In this document: positions 29,398-41,279 of the stretch, one piece after another
How positions within the stretch are numbered: position 1 is the first letter of the stretch
How the letters are laid out: the number at the start of each line of letters is the position of its first letter
Assembly: GCF_022201045.2 (NCBI RefSeq)
Contig: NC_068560.1
Coordinates: 23,267,501-23,331,500 of the forward strand
Direction of reading: 5' to 3'
Source of the DNA: Citrus sinensis
Lineage: Eukaryota > Streptophyta > Magnoliopsida > Sapindales > Rutaceae
Length of the DNA: 64,000 nt
Made by a program: the position numbers and the translations under genes
The notes under the pieces: generated by a model
What the model saw: only the letters and a program-made list of their open reading frames with translations
Told to the model about the DNA's origin: nothing
The model's database searches: none

Positions 29398-31992
29398 GAA
29401 GAACTATTATGAAGTATTGCAGGTGCCGAGGGAAGCATCGGATGAGCAGATCAAAAGAGCGTATAGAAAGCTGGCATTGAAGTATCACCCTGATAAAAAC
29501 CAGGGGGAATGAAGAAGCTAATAAGCGAAATTATATATGTACCTTACGGAATATTTTGCCTGCATGGCTCTGGTTGAAACAGGGTGTGGATTTTTTTTTT
29601 TTGGTAAATATCATAAGTGTGTCTTAACTGTTTAAAAGTATATAGCATTATGTTTAAATCAGCTGTTATCTTAAGCCATTATCTGTTCCAGCTTTTGGGT
29701 CTGTTATTTTGACAAAATATGAGTCTCTATTTTACAAGCCAATGCCACAAAACCATCAAATTCAATTTTTTTTTTCTTAATGGTGCTAGATAACTATGCT
29801 GTGCATCATTGTGCACTATCTATATAGGAGTCATCCATTAGCATTTAGCATTGTGGATTTATTGGTATGCAGAATACGGACCATTGATTTTGTGCTGTCT
29901 TTTCTTAAAGTGGCAGTAACATTATTCATGTATATGTTGCCAAATATTGAATCAACAATCTGCCATTGCTGACCAGGTGTTGGTTTTTGACAGTTTCTTT
30001 GGTGGAGGTCCAACGGAAGAGGATGAGAGAATTGCAAAGGGTGATGATGTTATTGTTGAACTGGATGCAACATTGGAAGATTTATACATGGGAGGTTAGC
30101 TAAGGGTAAGGTGCTTGCATTTGCATTGAAATTGTCAGCCTGTGACTAAAATCATCATAATCTTGTATTACCAAATGACTGTCTTATATTATGGAATTTC
30201 GTATGACTACCCAGGATCGAGATTGAATGGTTATTGGAAAACATTTGTTTCACAGAGCTAGAAGATAGATAAATTATGTCATTCATTTATTTATTTTTTG
30301 TCTTGGATGAAGCAGAGATTTTGGAAAATTGACTGTTAATTAGGCTACACTTCTCATCCTTCTTTTGGGATATGCTCTGCAGGTATGGAGAGAGAAAAAT
30401 GTTATAAAGCCAGCTCCAGGCAAAAGAAGCTGTAACTGCAGAAATGAGGTATATCACAAACAAATTGGTCCTGGGATGTTCCAACAGATGACTGAGCAGG
30501 TGTGTGTTGTAAGTTTGAAATTTCCTCTTCAACTCTTTTTTTTTTTTTTTTGATGGTTCCACTGGCTATTGGATTGATCTATTAGTGCCCTAGACTGTGA
30601 ATTCTGGTGTTCTTTTTCAGCTTTATAACATTCTTCATTTCATTTTCTTTCAGGTCTGCGAGCAATGCCAAAATGTCAAATATGAGAGAGAGGGATATTT
30701 TGTAACAGTTGATATTGAAAAAGGGGTGCAAGATGGACAAGTAAGTTCCATAAAATTCAAATGTGATAGGCAAATTAGTTCTTGATGGAAGTTCATACTT
30801 TAGGGATATTCAATTGTTTATCCCCTTTTCTTTTTCCTTTTTGTCTACCCTTTTAATTCCAAAGATCAGCTGCTATGAGTATTAGCTTTATAATCTTTAA
30901 TTCATTTTATGTTTTTGTGAATTGTGTTGCTTCTCATACACAATCAGAACCATATGTCCCCTGTGTTGAAAGCTGGACCCCCATGTTGTCACTCCCAATT
31001 GTAAAGACCATTATCACCTTCCAAACAGGAAAAGTCTAAAGAATTTGCTGTCCAGTTAACTTGCATACAACAAATGTTTTGGGTTGGAAATTTTTTTCCC
31101 TTCTGTTTTATCTACAATAGGAACTTATTCTATTTTTATGTCATTTCTAGTCGGAAGCTGCAGTTTTTCCTCACGTTTCTTGCATTTGTTTCTTTTCCAC
31201 ACCTACTGGATTTTTACAATCTAGCCTTGGTTTTTCTATGGAATTTCTACTGTTCTCTCTCTCACTCTTTATTTTTATAGACTAGTTTTTTTAATGGCAC
31301 ATAAGTTTCTCAGGAGGTAGTTTTCTGTGAAGATGGCGAGCCCATAATTGATGGAGAACCTGGAGATTTGAAGGCTAGTTTTGGACTCTTGTTTGTTATA
31401 TGTTTTGCATATTTCCTCTGCAGCAGATAATAACTATCTCATTATTTGTAGTTCCCTATTCACAAAGCGCCCCATGATTGCTTTAGAAGGGAAGGAAATA
31501 ACTTGCACGCAACTGTCAGTATCACACTGGTAAAGCTCAGTCGTGGCCTGTGGGATGTTAGTTATTTGTTATTTTATTTGTTTATCAGTGTGTGATTGAT
31601 TTTGTTGGAACTTTTCCTAAATGGTTTCTTCTTTTAGGTTCAAGCTGTTGTTGGTTTTGAGAAGACCATTAAGCACCTTGATGGACATTTGGTTGACATC
31701 AGCACAAAGGTAAGCACGAACATGTGCTTTGAACTTCATTTGCCATGACCAAGTTCAGTGACGAAATGAATCAGAAAAGAATTGAAATGCTTAACTTAGG
31801 TAACACATGCTTCTACTCCTTGCTTAGGGAATCACTAAGCCCAAGGAAGTGAGGAAGTGAGGAAGTGAGGAGGGGAAGGAATGCCATTGCATTTTAGCAA
31901 CAAGAAAGGAGAACTTTATATCACATTTGAGGTCCTATTCCCAACCACTCTAACGGAGGATCGGAAGACAAGGATCAAGGAAGTTCTCGGCA
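29398..31992 (+). pseudogene. ERDJ3B: ERDJ3B (ER-lumenal DnaJ) pseudogene, introns retained
   Basis: Remnant of a gene for the ER-lumenal Hsp40 that partners BiP. Recognisable pieces: J-domain start 29398-29528 ([23 protein letters not shown] present); FFGGGPTEEDERIAKGDDVI about 29985-30096; 30383-30499 (VWREKNVIKPAPGK); 30654-30740; 31314-31373; 31452-31529; 31638-31709; 31828-31992. Lesions: signal-peptide exon missing; one extra G near 29505 shifts the frame into TGA; the rest of the J domain and the G/F start are absent; TAG at 30097; donor changed to GC after 31373; a repeated GAGGAAGT block near 31848-31870 creates a stop. Retained introns mean DNA duplication, not retrocopying. Confidence 0.9.
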
Positions 31993-32690
31993 ATGATACA
32001 TTAAGTAAATGTTTTTTCTTGGGTAAATGTTTTTATTTGGGTTCTTATGCGTTCCCATTGTAACACGATGAGGTTACATTGCAAATTCAGGAACTTTATG
32101 GGGTCTCTCCATTAACAAGTAGTGCAGAGTCTAAAGATGCCTTTGCTGTAATACTCAGTTGTTTTGCATGCAGTAGGGCCTAGCGGCAATTTTGCTTTTT
32201 TCTTTTTGCCAATATGAGTTCTATAATATCTCATATTTCTCTCTGTGTCGTACTTCAGTTTTGGCAGCAATGGCTTTATGTTCACAGTATCATTCTATTG
32301 GCCAGCAGATATCTTTCCCATTGATTTCTGCAGGCTCTTTCATTGAACGGGGTGTTTGGTTGTAATATCATATACAACTGCATTGCCATACTGCTTATCG
32401 TCATATTAAGCTCATCTAAGGTAAAGCATGTCTTTCTGCATGTCTCTAGGAATGACCGGAGAGACTCTATGCACACAATCCTCTTTGCAGCACGACCGTG
32501 GCGCTGCTTTAAAATATTTGTTAAATCTCAGCATACCATGCGAGCATCAAATCGACAAATAGTGCATTTACAAACTTTTACGAGTTCAACTCCACCATTA
32601 AAACATAACCCACCTTAAAATGAAAATAACCTGGGTTGCACCACTAATGCAAGCTTAAAAACATTTGTTCAGAAGTTTAGATCCTGGTAA
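31993..32690. other. ERDJ3B pseudogene 3' flank
   Basis: No coding gene; probably former 3' UTR plus intergenic sequence ahead of the convergent TAF13 gene. Confidence 0.45.
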
Positions 32691-34400
32691 TCACTCTATA
32701 GACGCCAGCTTCTCTTCGTCTACCTCAAAAGCTTTTCTTGCTTGCTTCAGCTCCTCTTGCATGGACAATAATTCTGTACAGCGGTTAAGTTTCGGTGGGT
32801 CCTGCAGGTTTAACATGTAAAAATTTAGCCAATAACTCAAAAATGTAAAAATAAATCAGAGCAAGTAGAAATAATGCATATATGCTACATATTCACCAAG
32901 AAGAAGAAGAAAAATTAAAATGACAAACTACTATTGCATGCATGTCCCTTCCTGCATCCAACATAAGCTAGTAAACAACTTGAGACAATCTCTTACAGAT
33001 AACACTTAATCATTAAGCCACAGAACTTCTCTTGAGGTTATAAGACTGACACAAGTGGTATTAGTAGTTGTATGAGCCAGTTAGTCGTCAAGCAATATCA
33101 ACTTGATTCAAGGTTATTTATGCATTGAATAAATGTATTGTGTTCAAGACAAGCAGAACATGAAATGGAATGCAAGTGAACTGAATAAAGCTTCCAACTA
33201 AAGGTACCTTTCGAATTAGATAAAGAAAATCTTCAACAGATAACTTTCCTCTCTTTGAACCAAGATCTTGCGCTTTGTGTGCCTACAGAAAAGTGTGTAT
33301 ATATTGACATCATATCTACCAAATCCTACGCAAGGAAAGAAACCAATACAACAATTGCTTACCAAATCTGAGACATACTCCACAACTATGTCCTCCACAA
33401 GCGCTACAGTTTCTGGAAGTGGCTAATAATGCCACCCAAGAAATTCATGAATACATATGTTTAGAAAAAACAACTTTAAAATGGTAAAAATTTTCAAAAA
33501 CATAAACATAAAGTTCCACTCCAACCATGTATAAACTTAACAATTGAAACTTTTTCTGTTACTGCAGCACGCAAGTACTATATAACGACAATAAAGTAAA
33601 GACCTGCAGTAAAAGATATTCTAAATGCAATGCTATAATCTCTCTGTCAAGTCATTTAAAAGTGCTCTGAATTTTAAAAGAAATGTAACCAGTCCACCAA
33701 AGAAGTACATATGCATGCATGCAGCAGTTTGAGCAGTCGAGAACGTATACCCTACAGGCCGCATCGAAGAGGTGAGTAAACGTTGTTAAACATCCTTACA
33801 CTCTTATGGTTCCAAAAGTATAAACATAATTCTAAACAATTGACTCTGAAATATCTCAAATCATAATATATCTAATACTTCTTCCCGAATTCAAGCCAAC
33901 TTCAATTAATGGAGAAAGAGTATACATATATCAAAAGCAACTCGGAAAAGATTTAATAAATAATGGATAAAAGAATAGAGATCTCAAAGAGTTCATGACT
34001 GTAATAAAATCATCAAATACCAAAGAAACAAAACAAGTTATCACATTGGAAAGAGTGAGCATAAAACAACCAAATTGTCATAGTAAATACTTTCAATCCA
34101 TGACAGAACAAGATAAAGTTGGCAAATGTCTTTGTTACTTACATTAGGATCATCGCCAAAACCATACATCATGTGCTGGACTGCAGGACAAAACAAAAAT
34201 GATATAAAATAAGTAAGACCATATGAAATTATTAATATTATTATAAATAGAAGAAAAAGAAAAGGAAAACCAAAACACGGAAGCAATTACTGACGATCTT
34301 TTTGAAAGACTCCTCGCTTGCGCTTAAATGAAGTTGTTTCACAGGGCTGCGAGGATCCCGCTTTTGATTTTGAGGATTGTCCCGCAGAAGGGTTGCTCAT
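32691..34400 (-). CDS. TAF13: TFIID subunit 13
   Basis: Histone-fold subunit of general transcription factor TFIID (pairs with TAF11 in the family), nuclear. Five minus-strand exons: 34400-34295, 34180-34143, 33422-33363, 33282-33208, 32801-32691; 130 codons including stop, 129 aa, all GT-AG. Reading order: MSNPSAGQSSKSKAG linker, FKRKRGVFQKDLQHMMYGFG (first helix region), PLPETVALVEDIVVEYVSDL (central helix), AHKAQDLGSKRGKLSVEDF and LYLIRKDPPKLNRC (C-terminal fold), then a charged tail to LASIE. Exon 1 ends mid-codon (GAT C) and exon 2 completes Leu, which fixes the short 38-nt exon 2. Length fits plant TAF13. Confidence 0.94.
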
Positions 34401-35571
34401 CTTATATGTACTAAGTTTCTTCCTTTGAAACCTATCCGAAAATCAACTTCGATTCAGCAATCAAATTCAAATAGAATATAACTCACTACACAGATAACTA
34501 AATTATGCCAATTTTATAACAGCAATAATTTCTTAAAAAAGAATGCTACAGAAAACTCAAAACCCTAACTTTAATCTGAAACATTGAATTTTGATGGCAG
34601 AGCACAAGCATAACATGGAAATTAAAAAGAAGAAAAACCTAACCTTTTCTCCTAACTCTATCGCGCCCCCATTACACAACGATTCCTAGTATAAACAAAA
34701 ACCTAACCTTCTCTTTTATTTTGTTAATCTTAGAAGCTTTATTTTCGCCTAGCTTTTATTGATTAGTTAACCTTTTATTTCGTCAATCTTGAAGTTGAAT
34801 TCAAGCCAACTTCAATTTATTTTCTCCTAACCTAATCAATCTGTTCTCTTTTATTCTTCTTCCCCTTCGAAAACAAGATTTATGCCACTTTTTCAATTGT
34901 TTCTCCCGGCATCTTCAAACAATTTATGCCACACACATGCTTAATGAATCAAACCACGCGCTGAAAATAAAATAAAATAAAGCTGATTCAAACCAAACAC
35001 AAGGCAGTTCAGCAAATACATACCCAAGATGCTATTACAGTTGGAAGTTGAAGCTAACTTGAACAGGTCTCTGTTTGATTAATTTACAAATTTACCATCC
35101 AGGATTTTGTTTACCGCCACAACCAATTAGTCAACAGCAAATCCAGAAGAATTTTCCTCACGAATTTGACCTTCCGGAAGATAAAACGTGCGTTTGCAAA
35201 CCAATGGCGACTCCCTGGATAAGAGAAGAACAGAGGCTGCAGCTACTTTCGTTTGATTTTTGGCCTGAGAGAGAAGTTAAAATTAATAGAAATAAAAATA
35301 AAAATAGATAATAAAACGAGAATTTTTTTTATATAGATAATAAAACGAGAATTTTGGATTTCGGATTTGGGGGACTTTAATGCATACAAGCTGTGAAATT
35401 TTTACGAAGCGTTCTGTTTTGTGATTGGACAACACACGTAGTTTCTTGGAAATTTGTGGGCCCCCTGGTTGACGTAGATTGTTAGTTTATTGGATAATTT
35501 ACAAGAAACCCTTTAATTTTGTTCTATTATCAAAATCTTCCCCTAAGTTTTAAGAATAGTCAATATTTTTT
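34401..35571. other. TAF13 upstream region
   Basis: 5' flank and probable 5' UTR of TAF13. At about 35237-35308 it carries a near copy of the sequence just upstream of the SPC3 start (about 28239-28312). A small tandem duplication (AGATAATAAAACGAGAATTT twice) sits at about 35307-35354. No gene is supported. Confidence 0.5.
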
Positions 35572-35773
35572 GAGTAATGATACAGCCACAAACTCTTGTA
35601 CAAACTTATTTTGTACAAACTGACTTGGCATTAATTCATTGGTTGAATGAAAATATAAATTAATAAAAATAAATTATGTGGGTCAAGTGATATTTAATTC
35701 AACCAATCTTATCATGCCAAGTCAGTTTGTACAAAATAAATTTGTACAAGAATTTGTGGCTGTATCATTACTC
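35572..35773. mobile_element. Mutator-type MITE
   Basis: A 202-bp element with near-perfect terminal inverted repeats of about 58 bases (start GAGTAATGATACAGCCACAA, end its complement), flanked by a perfect 9-bp duplication ATATTTTTT (35563-35571 and 35774-35782). A 9-bp duplication with long inverted repeats is typical of Mutator-like elements. No coding capacity. Confidence 0.93.
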
Positions 35774-36112
35774 ATATTTTTTTCCCCTGCGTTCTAAGAA
35801 AACTTCTGAAGAGTCCCTTGTTTCATCTTATATAGTTTATATGACTATATGTTTTCGATTTTTTCACTAGACATAATCACAAGTAAAATTTATAATTATA
35901 TAGTAATCACAATAACTTTTTTTTTTTTAAAACTCTTCATAGATAAATCAATCTCTTATTGCCACCGTATGATTTTTCTTTAATTGTGTTTTTCATTTTT
36001 TAAATGTTGCATATGCAAATGTTAGTTGGTTTAACTATAAAATGTTTTACGTAAAAACATGTAATGATCTAATTTTTATTCATCTAAAACTTATATTAAA
36101 TTGTGTGTGTCG

Positions 36113-36133
36113 ATATATATATATATATATATA
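36113..36133. repeat. (AT)n microsatellite
   Basis: Run of about ten AT units within AT-rich intergenic DNA. Confidence 0.9.
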
Positions 36134-36585
36134 GTTTTTTTCTAGTGCGGGAGTCCTTTTTTTTTTTCCCATGCGAATATACTAGCATTTAAGTCGTGGA
36201 GTTTAATAGTTATATTTTAATACTATTAAACCATACAACTTAATAGCATGTTCGCAATTTAAAAAATTAAGGTGCCCGCACCTGAAAATGATAAATAGAG
36301 TATTGTTCAAATAAACAAATTCAAAACGATGTGAACATGACAGAAAACACTAATAGATGAGTAATATAACATTACATATTAATGAAAAAATTATAAAAAC
36401 TACTACTTCACATCACAATCAATACTAACTGTCACACTAATTTTTATAGCATATTATTGATATGTCACATGAATGATAACATTCAGTTCTGAAAGGAACT
36501 AAAACCAAAGAGTATAGTTTTTATTCCATTAATCACACATTACATAAACATAAACAAAGCCTCGTCAACTTTACGTACTCGTTGT

Positions 36586-37235
36586 TCATGGAGTCGCAGT
36601 AAAATTGAAGTTGCTACAACTTGTCCTGCGAAACAGCAACGTAGAGCTAAAACCAAGCCTTGAACCAGCAAGATCAAACTGCACAAGATTATCCTGCAAT
36701 TGATGCGACCCAATGATGATCGAAGCTTTAGGCCTTACCCCTCCATCAACAAATGCTGAACAAGTAACCCCACTTCGTGCCTGCACCATTGAATTTGCCC
36801 CAGTAATTGTCCTCTTAACGTTCTGATTCTACAGTACAAAATCTTTATTTGGAACTCTAGGGCCAGCTCTTGTGCTTTTCAGCTTTCTTGAATCATGACA
36901 TAATGAAAATGGTGCCACAGGTTTCGCTAATTTTGGGATTCCAAGGAGCTGGCTGGTTAAGAACTTGGTGAAAGATTGGTATATTGGGTGTTCGAGGACT
37001 ATGTATGGTTTTATTGTGATGATTTTTGTGCCTCCTGTGCCTGCATTGATGTTGACTTTTAACGAGGATGCGTTGGTGGGGACTTGCTTCTTGTTGATTC
37101 TGATCGATGGTAGGGTTACGTAGTAGTGTCCTTCTGGGCTAATTGTTAAGGGTGTGAAGCATAATTGGCTTGAAATGTCAATGCCTGGAAGCATCAAGTA
37201 AGGGCCATCGCCGAAGAAAATGGCACCATTTCAAA
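36586..37235 (-). pseudogene. EDGP / basic 7S globulin-like aspartic-protease-fold fragment
   Basis: C-terminal part of a secreted pepsin-fold protein of the extracellular dermal glycoprotein / xylanase inhibitor (TAXI) group. Reading the minus strand: IFFGDGPYLMLPG, YYVTLPSIRINKKQVP, GGTKIITIKPYIVLEHPIYQ, then one in-frame TAG (36833-36835) directly after PNKDFVL, then NQNVKRTITGANSMVQA and QLQDNLVQFDLAGSRLGFSS to the natural C-terminus. The TAG sits where relatives have Gln, a one-base CAG to TAG change. Upstream of about 37235 the frame meets TGA and homology ends, so the N-terminal half is missing. Otherwise well preserved, indicating a recent or slowly decaying fragment. Confidence 0.85.
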
Positions 37236-38430
37236 TTTCCCCTCGAATTACACTATATAATATTTTTACATTCTCATAAGCCTATTGTATTGTTTAATTA
37301 TATTTAAATCAAAATTCTTTGGAGTTTGAGTGCATAAATATTGCGTTAATTCATAAAATACATCAAAATCGTATTAAACAAGTGAAAGTTTGGGAAATGA
37401 AATATTAAATATTTGTTTTGGTTCCAAGTTCTAAGAGAATAATAATAATAAATAAATAAATAAAACTTTAGACAGTAACAGGAGATCAAAGATACATGGG
37501 TTGCACTTTGCACACGATAAATCTTGATGATGGTGACTGTTAGTTGAGATGTTAGTAGGAAGCTGCGGACGGCAATAGTAGTTAGGTTTCAATGGGGGTG
37601 GGACCCACAAATTATGCTTATTTTAATGGATTAGAATCCTCTCCGAGCACTCCTGATCTTTTACAGATCTTGTGTCATCTATCTTTTAGTGTTAATATAT
37701 GATTAGAATTTAACTGTTTTTTCTTTTTAATTTATTAACCACCAATCACATTAATAGAATTTGTTCAGAACAAGATCAGATCAGGAGAGGATCATGATCA
37801 TATTTTTATACGTGATATTAATCGCTAGATTATACGCCATCCAATTACAGACTATCGGTATGCTAAAATTTGAACCAGAGTCTCGACAAAATCTTATTTG
37901 AATTCCTGTATCATACCTATTTTAGTATTACACGTGTCAAACTGTGACGCACCAATCAAACTGAATTTACACCCTATCTTTTTTTTTTTAATTTAAAAAA
38001 AAATGTTGGGTCAATAAGTTACATCCTGAAGTCACTCATAATCTCTCAAATGTTTTATTTACTATCATAATCTTGTATTAATTACTTAAAATGTTTAACT
38101 AACTTATAATATAAATAGAAAAAAAATGCATAAGGTTAATATGAGCTATAAACTAATAACAAAAATGATTGAGATCCTAATAATTAAGTCTAGTAAATTT
38201 TATAATTAATAGAATTAATATTCCACCATTCAGTAGATAAATGTCATATCAATTCAAAATTAAGTTGAAACTCAATTGTTGTAATCTTTAGGATTACTCA
38301 ATTAATAAACTTGCTGAGGGTTATAGTTGCAGAGTTGCACTGTAAATTAGTGATAGGTGTGGATAGGATCATAAACATGTAAACTTGTAGTTATTTGTAC
38401 ATGTAGTTATTAAGAGATAGATTTTAGAGA
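37236..38430. other. AT-rich intergenic DNA
   Basis: No gene. An imperfect inverted repeat (GAATCCTCTCC...CTGATCT at about 37630-37655 against its complement near 37775-37800) hints at a decayed MITE. Simple AATA/AAAT repeats lie near 37438-37465. Confidence 0.4.
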
Positions 38431-41212
38431 AATTATCAATTATCCACTTCAAAAAAATTATTTTTGAAATACTAGATAGGCAACTCAAAAGGGAGGGTGA
38501 ATTGGGTTTTCAAAAATTTCTTAAATAACAACACCACAGTTCAATACCAAAAACTACCACAACCAATAATAATAATAATAATTTTAACAAGAAGTAAATT
38601 AAAGAGGTAAGGATAGAGAAAAGGAACACGAGATTTTAATGTAGTTCAGCAAAACATGTTTACGCTCACGTCTCTATGCTCACCACGCATGAAGATTCCA
38701 CTATCCAAGCTTTTCAACCAACGGCTTCAAGATGCTTATTGTTGAGTGTTAGAAAATGCATATTTATAAAGGAGAAAACCATCATTTTACATTTCAAGTC
38801 TTACTAACACCTTTACTTTTATGAATTTAACCTTCTTTTGATTTAATTCTGTTTGCTTTATTTTAATTAAGTATTTTATGTATTTTAGGGGCATCATAAT
38901 CATTTCACAATAAACGAGAGATCAGATGGAAAAACAGACATCACTTTTGAACTCAGGACGGTCAAAAACCTTAGGAGGAGTATAAAAGGAAAAATAGCAT
39001 TGTTCACATGTACGGTACTATTTACGTGTACGATACTATATACGTTACTGTTCACGACACTGTTCACATAGACGGACGATAACGTGGCATTGACCGATGA
39101 TGTGGCATTGACTGATGAGGTGTCACGATCCTGTTGGGCTAAAATTCTTATGTACTGTTGATGGTGACGTGGCAGCATATCAGTGGACGAAAAATCTCGC
39201 GTACGGTACATGCATCACACAGGATTATTTTCAACCAAACCGCGTTACTGTTCATCCTGGTCAAACCGCGTTACTATTCATCCAGGTCAAACCATGTTAC
39301 TGTTCATCCGCGTGGTCAAACCGCGTACTGTTGACTGATGACGTGGCACAATCGTGAGCGTTCAAACTGTTTTTAATCCGATGACCATGATTTACTCCAT
39401 GTATCTATAAAAAGGGGGCCTTTCCCCCCTAATTTGATAGCTCTGAATCCATTTTTGAGATCCATTTTCTTAATTCCTTCTCCATCTTGTATTTTCTTCG
39501 TATTTTAATAAATTCCCATTTTGCCCCTAGTTCAATTATGAGTGGCTAATTTTCTTTCAAGCTTGGGTTGAATGTGAAGTCTCAACATGTGTCATGGGCT
39601 TAATTTGGTAAATTTATTTTCTCTTCCCCTCTAGTTTTTGTGGATGTTTTGACTTCTCGTCGACAAATAATAATATTCTTGTCTAGTACCGCCTTGGTTT
39701 CACCGGCCCTCTAGTACAAGGTTATTATTATTTGGCACGATAAACCCTTAGCACCATATTGATTAGAGCGTGGTTCATGAGGTGTGGATTCCCCCCTCAT
39801 GATTTAATTGGCATTAATACGGATTATTTAGTCCATGATGCATGTTGATACGGATCCAGATACCCAAGTACATCATTTCAATAGATTTCGCTTCAATTTA
39901 TTCTCGCCATTGCAATTCCAATTTTAGAATTTATTATCGCCATCTCAATTCCAATTTTAGGATAATTTAAATCACTTCCACCACAATTTCAACCACCCAC
40001 TTACAAAATTAATTATACATATAATTAAAATCCACATCCTCGTGGGATCGACACTCGTCACCATTAGTATATTCTACAATAGATTCGTGCGCTTGCGAGT
40101 ACATTAAAATTTGCACAATACTTACAATTGACTTCCAAGGTGTCAACGAGCCTTTATATTCAAAGGTTATCCCAAACCTCTAAACCAAGTGTTTCACACA
40201 TTTACAATCACTCAATTTTGATATTAAAATGAAGTTACACATATTTTTCACTTACACAATGTATGTGTTTATAAATGAAAGCCCAAAGTGTGTTTCAATG
40301 AAAGAATAAACAAATTTAAGCTCAAGACAATTTGAATATGTAAGAGTGAGCTCAATGCCAATTGTTGAATCCCTTACATTTGAATATGATTGATCCTTTT
40401 TATAGTAGGAGCTGAAAACTAGCCGTTACTTACTTTTTGGTCATGATCGGCTTACTATTTATCCTAACCAACTTGTCGCTTAATTTTACCGTTGTGGCCG
40501 CAATTTGAATTTTTGAATAACTGGTTTGCCGTTTATTGGTAACCAGTATACTGCTTGGTTCCAGAGAGCTCATTTGATGTAACCGGTTTGTCAGTTGCTA
40601 AAGTGATTAACTATTTTCTAAAATTATATTTTTACTTCAAAACTTTCTATAACTATATTATAGCCCAAAACTTCATAAAACTTTACAAAAGGGTCTATCT
40701 TCAGAATTTTGAAATAATACTTTTGATTCCCAAAACTTTATAAAACTATGGCCCAAAACTTTATAAAATATTTCAAATAGTTTCATTTCTAAAATTTCAA
40801 AACAATACTTGTTGATTTTAAAGTTCTCAAATTTTTTTTAATTTAGAGCATAAACTTGAAAACAACTAATTTCATAAAATCCTTTTCCCTTTATATATAA
40901 AACTTTTATATTATCAAAATAATAATTTATTAAAAATGTATGAAAAATAGTTTGAGTTTTTAAATGCTTAATCATGCACACATTTAATCATACTAGCTTT
41001 ACAAGAAATGTAACAAGAGAAATCATCTAAGCTAGTACCTTTAATGCTTGGTCTTGATTTGATGAGCTTTGTGCCTTTGTCCATTTAAGTGCTTTGAACT
41101 TGATCTCACATGAATGATTTTTGTCCTTCAAGAGCTAGTGAGATTAGAAATGCATATATACCATTTTACCCTTAACACATTGTTTGTTATCATCAAAATC
41201 AAAGTTTGTACA
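38430..41212 (-). mobile_element. Degenerate LTR-retroelement sequence, split by a nested LTR
   Basis: The right end reads, on the minus strand, TGTACAAACTTTGATTTTG ATGATAACAAAC-type sequence, the form that opens many plant copia LTRs. The left part (about 38460-38738) contains a GTAGTTCAGCAAAACATG-like stretch that continues, after the inner insertion, at 40121. No reverse transcriptase or gag was found, so it is LTR-derived only. The left boundary is approximate and no target duplication was recognised. Confidence 0.5.
38739..40119 (+). mobile_element. Nested solo-LTR-like insertion
   Basis: About 1.38 kb interrupting the outer element: outer sequence ...GATGCTTA stops at 38738 and continues ...CTTACAATTG at 40121. 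It has a TATAAAAAGG box near 39406, a C-rich leader after it, and a 3' end resembling plant LTR ends (TCGTGGGATCGACACTCGTC ... GCGCTTGCGAGTACA). Inside, around 39238-39320, a motif of about 27 bases (AACCGCGTTACTGTTCATCC type) is repeated three to four times. No internal coding domain follows, hence solo LTR. Target duplication would be 4-5 bp (CTTA) and is imperfect. Confidence 0.6.
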
Positions 41213-41279
41213 ACCGTTTACGCCAACAATAATGTTGTAAAAAATATAATAAAATTTTAAATTTATTTAATTTTACACT

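Noticed and set aside
38900-39211. Minus-strand frame with repeated Val-Asn-Ser-Thr motifs
   Set aside because: Direct translation of the tandem TACTGTTCAC-type repeats in the LTR, not a protein.
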